From contig JBBDWK010000021.1 in the NCBI GenBank assembly GCA_040902885.1, positions 1 through 39,073 of the forward strand: a stretch of DNA of 39,073 bases, in the 5' to 3' direction. The position numbers were made by a program, and so were the translations under genes. The notes beneath the pieces are model-generated. The model did not search any database and was not told where the DNA came from. It saw nothing but the letters and a program-made list of their open reading frames with translations. Position 1 is the stretch's first letter. Each line of letters begins with the position of its first letter. Positions 35,298-39,073 of this stretch are shown in pieces. Source of the DNA: JBBDWK01 sp040902885. GTDB lineage: Bacteria; Acidobacteriota; Terriglobia; Bryobacterales; Bryobacteraceae.

Positions 35298-35303
35298 TAC
35301 AAT
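35298..35303 (+). promoter_or_regulatory. -10 element of the tRNA-Arg promoter
   Basis: TACAAT lies nine bases before the mature tRNA 5' end. A CTGTCA at 35277-35282 is a possible -35, with a short 15-base spacer. It is divergent from, and overlaps, the lactate permease promoter. Confidence 0.4.
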
Positions 35304-35312
35304 CCGAAATAT

Positions 35313-35389
35313 GCGCCCGTAGCTCAGCTGGATAGAGCGTTTGCCTCCGGAGCAAAAGGTCGCAGGTTCGAATCCTGCCGGGCGTACCA
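35313..35389 (+). tRNA. tRNA-Arg, anticodon CCG, CCA encoded
   Basis: All arms fold. Acceptor GCGCCCG (35313-35319) pairs with CGGGCGT (35379-35385, one G-U). The D stem is GCTC/GAGC. The anticodon stem TTTGC/GCAAA closes the loop CTCCGGA with anticodon CCG at 35347-35349. The T stem is GCAGG/CCTGC with TTCGAAT. Discriminator A and CCA (35387-35389) are encoded. The adjacent integrase points to use of its 3' end as an attachment site. Confidence 0.97.
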
Positions 35390-35436
35390 ACCCTTCTGAA
35401 GTAAATCATTGAAGACATAGAGCTCCGCAGAACTGA

Positions 35437-36708
35437 TCACGAAATTCTCCGGTTCGCCAACTTCGGCCTAGTTGGGCCAATTTGGGCCAGTTTTGGTGGG
35501 GCACTTGGCCCAGAAGTTGGCCTGGGCCAAGTTTCAGCCTGGTTCGTCCCGTCGTGATATTCCAGCAGCATTTTCTCAAGCTCTGTGCCTCGGGTCTGCA
35601 TGTTCGAATACCACTCCATCGCGCGGTCCATGTCTGCCTGTGATGGATGCACATAACGCATAAGCAAACTGAGGTCGGCATGCCCAAGGATTCTCGCGAG
35701 CACAGGCAGTGATCCGCCAGCGAGCGCGAATCGTGTGGCGAACGTATGTCGCATGTCGTACAGTCGGCACTCAATGCCGCAGCCGCCTTCGTATTTGCCA
35801 TCCCTGGTTTTCTTTCCCCGAGTGGCCCGCCGATGTGCTTTCTGAAGAGTTGTGCGCGGGCCTTCGTTCTTCGAGGATGGAAATACCCAGACACCCGGTA
35901 CCGACAACCGCCTCTGAAAGATGCGAAAGGTCTCATCAGTCATCTTCAGCTTTCGATGTGCATTCCGTGACTTGCCCTGCGCGTTGTTGTCCCAAATCGT
36001 AAAATGCCGATTTCGGAGATCTACCTGGGATTGCTCCAGCGACATCACTTCGTCAGGGCGAGGACCCTGCCGAAGCATGATCGTTGCTACGTCAGCCAAG
36101 TCAATACTTTCACGTGCCGCGGCCGTCAAGTACCGAACTTCTTCGTCTGGCGACAGGACTCTCATCGCATCAGAGTCCTGCTCACGGGGGATCTTCACCT
36201 CTGCGTCCTCTCCCTGGGCGAAGGGATCACCTTTTGTCCAGCCCTGCTTTCGGGCGTATCGAAAAAACTGACGAAGCAAGAGCAGTTGCTTCCGGAGAGT
36301 GTTGTCGTGGATAGCATTTTCACGTCTCCACGTCTTGAAGTCCTCGAGCTGTGCTGGGCCGATCCTCGTGAGAGGACATTTGGTCTGCTCGAAGTAAAAC
36401 TGAAATGAAGCCATCAGACTCGCCGCCCATTTGCATTTCCTGTTCTGATGTTCGCTTCGATACCAGGCCATGAATTTGGGGATCGCGTGATCAAGGGAAG
36501 TGATAACGCGCCTGATCACTGGCTTTCCTTTCTTCAGCTCTTCGATGTGGGCCGTGCGCTCCGCGTGGACCTTAAGAATGTTTTCTGGAACGGCCTCTAA
36601 ATCGGTGACCCGAGAATAGGGCTGGCCGTTCAAGGTGAAGCGATACTCCCATTTCCCGTTCTTCTCCCTGATGCCCCTTTCGGTGGGATGTTTCGATTGT
36701 ACGTTCAC
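35437..36708 (-). CDS. Tyrosine recombinase / phage-type integrase
   Basis: This 423-residue integrase has an arm-type N-terminus (GKWEYRFTLNGQPYSRV), a SAM-like core-binding domain (about 75-160) and a catalytic domain. Arg I is in GPRPDEV (R217), and a candidate Lys is near 246. Box II is LYDMRHTFATR with R320, where Tyr317 takes the usual His position. H343 is in ILGHADLSLL, and the nucleophile is Tyr352 in RYVH. GTG 36708 has AGAGG eight bases upstream. Its 5' end overlaps the excisionase-like gene by 137 bases, and its 3' end lies 47 bases from tRNA-Arg. This is the standard layout of an element integrated at a tRNA 3' end. It is probably active or recently active, as the catalytic residues are intact. 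Confidence 0.93.
   Translation of the reverse strand: MNVQSKHPTERGIREKNGKWEYRFTLNGQPYSRVTDLEAVPENILKVHAERTAHIEELKKGKPVIRRVITSLDHAIPKFMAWYRSEHQNRKCKWAASLMASFQFYFEQTKCPLTRIGPAQLEDFKTWRRENAIHDNTLRKQLLLLRQFFRYARKQGWTKGDPFAQGEDAEVKIPREQDSDAMRVLSPDEEVRYLTAAARESIDLADVATIMLRQGPRPDEVMSLEQSQVDLRNRHFTIWDNNAQGKSRNAHRKLKMTDETFRIFQRRLSVPGVWVFPSSKNEGPRTTLQKAHRRATRGKKTRDGKYEGGCGIECRLYDMRHTFATRFALAGGSLPVLARILGHADLSLLMRYVHPSQADMDRAMEWYSNMQTRGTELEKMLLEYHDGTNQAETWPRPTSGPSAPPKLAQIGPTRPKLANRRIS
35473..35531. repeat. Cluster of TGGGCCA repeats with a 9-bp inverted repeat near the tRNA-proximal integrase end
   Basis: TGGGCCA occurs at 35473-35479, 35483-35489 and 35523-35529, and inverted (TGGCCCA) at 35506-35512. 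CTTGGCCCA (35504-35512) is an exact inverse of TGGGCCAAG (35523-35531). They lie inside the last codons of the integrase gene, 84-142 bases from the tRNA end. They may be integrase or excisionase arm sites, or only a low-complexity tail; the placement favours the first weakly. Confidence 0.5.
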
Positions 36709-36859
36709 GGATATACCTCTGGACTTCGTGTTCCGGATAGCGAACGAGTCGACCCATTTTTGTGTATGCCGGCCCTTCGCCGCGGATGCGCCATTCGTTT
36801 AATGTTGCCTTCGCAATGCCCAACATTCTAGCCGCCTCAGCTGTTGTTAATTGGGACAT
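36572..36859 (-). CDS. Excisionase-like helix-turn-helix protein
   Basis: The first 60 of 95 residues match the small MerR-like HTH of excisionases and AlpA-type regulators: LTTAEAARMLGIAKATLNEW, then RIRGEGPAYTKMGRLVRYPE and HEVQRYIRERT. It is read in a different frame from the integrase, overlapping its first 137 bases; the last 35 residues are unlike the family and are probably a passive extension. GGAAG sits just before ATG 36859. It would direct excision of the element or regulate the integrase. Confidence 0.75.
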   Translation of the reverse strand: MSQLTTAEAARMLGIAKATLNEWRIRGEGPAYTKMGRLVRYPEHEVQRYIRERTIETSHRKGHQGEEREMGVSLHLERPALFSGHRFRGRSRKHS

Positions 36860-37101
36860 CTTCTTCCGTTAAGCGTCAGCAGAACACCTGTGCCGAAGAG
36901 CGAGTTTACTTTAGAGGTCATGGACTTCGGCAGGTCCATTCGCATCTTCAAAACAGCCGGTTCGTCCTTCACCGGCAGCCGCACTGTCTCGGGGCCTAAC
37001 CGCCATTGCTGGGCGATGTCACCATGCCGTAAATCAATGTCGAATGTGGACTCAAGGTGAGCCTGATCCAATTCGCGTGTTGCAGGTTGTTCCCATCCCA
37101 T
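36847..37101 (-). CDS. Small HTH-like protein upstream of the excisionase gene
   Basis: This 84-residue ORF contains DIAQQWRLGPETVR, DEPAVLK and LPKSMTSKVNSLF. The order resembles short HTH proteins next to acidobacterial integrases (EIAKLWxLSxDTVRxxFExEPGV...LRIPxSVxERV), but a stretch between the two parts is missing. Its stop overlaps the excisionase start by thirteen bases, and all three genes run the same way. It is either a short real gene or a slightly decayed copy; no database match was run. Confidence 0.45.
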   Translation of the reverse strand: MGWEQPATRELDQAHLESTFDIDLRHGDIAQQWRLGPETVRLPVKDEPAVLKMRMDLPKSMTSKVNSLFGTGVLLTLNGRRCPN

Positions 37102-37331
37102 ATCGATTCCGAATACCGTAATGACTGTTGTTTACGTTCGGCGGCACCGGCTGCGCCGACGGTTACCGAGTGATCTTCAAGTTCAGTCCTCCGGATAGCC
37201 CGCTCTGATCCATGTTCGGCATGAGTCAACCCAAGCATGCCGATCGAGGCGAGCCACGATTCGAGATCCTCCGGCCGATACCGCACCAGCGAACCGACAT
37301 TGATGAACTGCGGCCCACGGCGTTCATGTTC
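36996..37331 (-). pseudogene. Remnant of a second excisionase-type HTH gene
   Basis: On the minus strand the frame from 37331 reads RRGPQFINVGSLVRYRPE then DLESWLASI, the C-terminal half of an AlpA/excisionase HTH. The recognition-helix half is absent: a TAG lies just upstream (37332-37334), and the other frames there show only scattered likeness. The tail after ASIGMLGL overlaps the small HTH gene and is not recognised. Confidence 0.5.
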
Positions 37332-37544
37332 CTACCTACTCCCCGGCCCAGAGCGGCCTCGCTGGCCCGCCATGACACTCATCCCCTATTTAGGACCAGA
37401 GGTCGCGTTTTTCAAAACGAGTTTGATCGAGCCCTCTTCCCTACCACCACACGTCACCTTGGTTCCCTCGGGGAAGGGGCAGTCGGCGCGAAGGTTGTTT
37501 GACAGATTTGGGATTCAGGCGTAACAAAGGACGAGGATAGACAC
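37102..37544. other. Gene-poor stretch of the island
   Basis: Apart from the HTH remnant on the minus strand, no supported gene lies here. Several short frames are open on both strands but lack ribosome sites or known motifs. No copy of the tRNA 3' end was found. Confidence 0.4.
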
Positions 37545-38419
37545 ATGCGTTCCAGATTCCGACTCAAATTGGACGTGGTTCTCGACACCGACGTGGCGCC
37601 GTCGGTGATCGAAGCGGCCCGGCGGCACTACGCGGCGGGGGGTTGTGGCCACGGTCGACGACCATGGACAGGCCCGAACTCTATCCGCCGAGGAATTCAT
37701 AGACGAAATCGAAGACGCGCTCATGGAGCTGTCGGAACGTAACCCGTTGCTAGCCAACGCGAACGTCGAAGTCGAACGTGTAACGTCCAAATCCGCGGTG
37801 GAAGCCGAGCTTGGGCCGATCGAGGTCGCCGAGTCCGAGAGCTCGGAAGCTGAAGTCAGCGGCGAACACGAAGATCCAGTGGACGCCGACAAAACGGAGG
37901 ATGATCTCGAGGAATTCGAGACGGGCTTATACCTGTGCCGGTGGCCGAACGGCGAATTCTCGTTGGTAAAGGCCGACGACAGGAAAGACGCCGTTGTTCA
38001 GTTGGATGAGTGGGCGGGCGCTGAACCGGCTTGGCTGGTTCCGATCGAAACCTGCATGATTGATTTCCGGCTGAATGATCGCGGAGAAGTCGAGGTGGCC
38101 GAGTTTGGAGAGGAAACCGCAGAATTCATTTGGGAGAAGTGCTATCCGGAGTTGGATCAGGTGCTTTCGAGTGAGGATGTTCTGAAACACCTCAGCGGTA
38201 AGCACAGCCAGAAAGCCGCGAGCAAGATCCGGAAAGCGGTTGAGCATGAGCGCAAGCGTCTCTGGAAAGCCCAGGTAGAACCGACTCCTGCAAAAACAGC
38301 TCTGGGACGCGAACTTCAAAAGCGTCTTGGAACCGTCGGCCCCGGTCGCCGATCGTTACGTCGAGATTGCTGCGAAGGAGATCCTGCGAGGGAAGGGCGG
38401 GAACGGCAAGCCGAACTGA
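37545..38419 (+). pseudogene. Unknown acidic protein gene broken by two one-base insertions
   Basis: Three frames join into one product of about 290 residues. Frame 1 from ATG 37545 (behind GGACGAGG) reads MRSRFRLKLDVVLDTDVAPS then VIEAARRHYAAGG. At the run of six G (37637-37642) it must shift to continue as VATVDDHGQARTLSAEEFID. This frame runs to KAQVE at 38280, where a second shift gives NRLLQKQLWDANFKSVLEPS and then ADRYVEIAAKEILRGKGG, stopping at TGA 38417-38419. The main open frame is 37645-38454, with a nonsense tail. The middle is strongly acidic (about 95 to 135). I do not recognise the family. The shifts may be decay, sequencing error or, at the G run, slippage. Confidence 0.55.
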
Positions 38420-38454
38420 ACCGCAGCGCTGGGGGGTGTCGTGGATACTTTTAG

Positions 38455-38932
38455 AACTCTGCTGGTGGCTTCGCCGCCACCGCTAATGCTGCTGGCTGAA
38501 TCGAATTCATGAGCTTGGCAGCACCCCCGCAGGGGCAACTGTGACGATCCCGCTACATCCGCCGCTAATTATTTTACGATTGGAGGCCGAGCCCCAGCTT
38601 GGCGGAGCCGGCAAATCCCTTATTTCCATTGGGCGGTGGGCCTCCTGGGAACGAGATCGGCCCATGAGCCGCAACCCTCCCGGATCTTTGGCCCCTAGAG
38701 AACGTCACGCGATGATCGATGGGCGGTAAGCCTGTCGGATACGAAGCGGAGCCCCGGCTATCGGCTTCGTAGTAGGGAATGTGGACGCACTTGGGCGGTC
38801 GAAGGCGATTCGAGCGGGGACCCGTGGTGAAAGGCACCTCCCGGCGAGCAACATTGTGCGAGCGGACTGGCCGGTGGCGTCGGGGCCGGCCGTTGCTGCG
38901 GACGCTGTCACTAAAGACTATGCTGGCGCGAG
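38455..38932. other. Non-coding stretch with one hairpin
   Basis: No supported gene lies in these 478 bases. TACGAAGC (38740-38747) pairs with GCTTCGTA (38764-38771), and an inner AGCC/GGCT can extend the hairpin; no U tract follows. The sequence gave no match to a mobile element or RNA I can recall. Confidence 0.4.
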
Positions 38933-39037
38933 ATGTCAGGCCGAACGGAACTCCACGATCAAGTAGATCGCTTGCCCAACTCAGCGCTCGTGCAGGCTCA
39001 CGAGGAGCTTGCCAACCTGCTAGCAGCCCGTGTCTAA
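38933..39037 (+). CDS. 34-residue antitoxin-like small ORF
   Basis: ATG 38933 to TAA 39037 encodes a short helical peptide whose core ELHDQVDRLPNSALVQAHEE resembles the ELHxLVDxLPExEL..A..xLxxL pattern of small antitoxin-like proteins common on islands. No ribosome site is strong, and the partner gene would lie beyond the window. A weak hairpin follows the stop. Confidence 0.4.
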   Translation: MSGRTELHDQVDRLPNSALVQAHEELANLLAARV

Positions 39038-39043
39038 ACTCCA

Positions 39044-39067
39044 AAACATGCAGCACTAAACATGTTT
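39044..39067 (+). terminator. Weak hairpin after the small ORF
   Basis: AAACATG (39044-39050) pairs with CATGTTT (39061-39067) around ten bases and runs into two more T residues. The stem is AT-rich and short, so termination is only possible, not likely. Confidence 0.25.
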
Positions 39068-39073
39068 TTACCG

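Noticed and set aside
38455..39073. Group II intron or insertion-sequence end
   Set aside because: A GTGCGAG stretch and one hairpin were the only hints; no domain V, reverse transcriptase, transposase or terminal repeats were seen.

Overview
The window reads as GC-rich chromosomal DNA from an Acidobacteriota bacterium of the Bryobacterales/Solibacter type. The signs are a PadR regulator coupled to an 884-residue ADOP-type permease, two secreted proteins ending in the same 'Solibacter' C-terminal module (TIGR03437-like), DUF1549/DUF1553 plus DUF1501 secreted proteins, and a DUF1587/DUF1592 cytochrome-like protein. The assignment rests on recognised families only; no search was run.

Left part (1-7.4 kb). 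A minus-strand haem-binding secreted protein runs off the window start. Next comes a compact plus-strand clock-like operon: a canonical KaiB, a two-domain KaiC with the phosphorylation residues of the cyanobacterial protein, a single-PAS protein, and a small helical protein resembling the RsbU N-terminal / KaiA C-terminal four-helix fold. This operon is the best candidate for an undescribed system. It is followed, behind a good sigma70 promoter, by a DUF1549/DUF1553 and Tat-exported DUF1501 pair. The second of these carries a perfect 26-bp inverted repeat inside its 5' coding region.

7.4-13.2 kb. A secreted NHL-repeat protein is split by a one-base insertion near 8213. After it, a PadR repressor and ADOP permease sit behind a 22-bp near-perfect palindrome that abuts the padR start codon.

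13.2-22.5 kb. A strong TTGACA-18-TATAGT promoter precedes a tight nuoGHJKLMN operon for respiratory complex I. nuoI, normally between H and J, is missing, and nuoA-F are not in the window.

22.5-35.3 kb. This is housekeeping and mixed content: a shortened ORF6N-domain protein, a FliA/WhiG-like sigma factor, an SH3-domain secreted protein, a 49-residue zinc-ribbon protein, and a minus-strand manA, class I aminotransferase, coaD set. A leader or small-RNA region with a strong terminator lies upstream of coaD. Then come a purple-acid-phosphatase-like protein, a CotH-like protein, an EF-G paralogue and a lactate permease.

35.3-39.1 kb. A tRNA-Arg(CCG) is immediately followed by a tyrosine integrase, an overlapping excisionase-like HTH gene and further HTH remnants. 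Beyond these lie a gene with two frameshifts and sparse DNA with one small ORF. This is the integrase end of an integrative element or decaying island inserted at the tRNA; its far end is not in the window.
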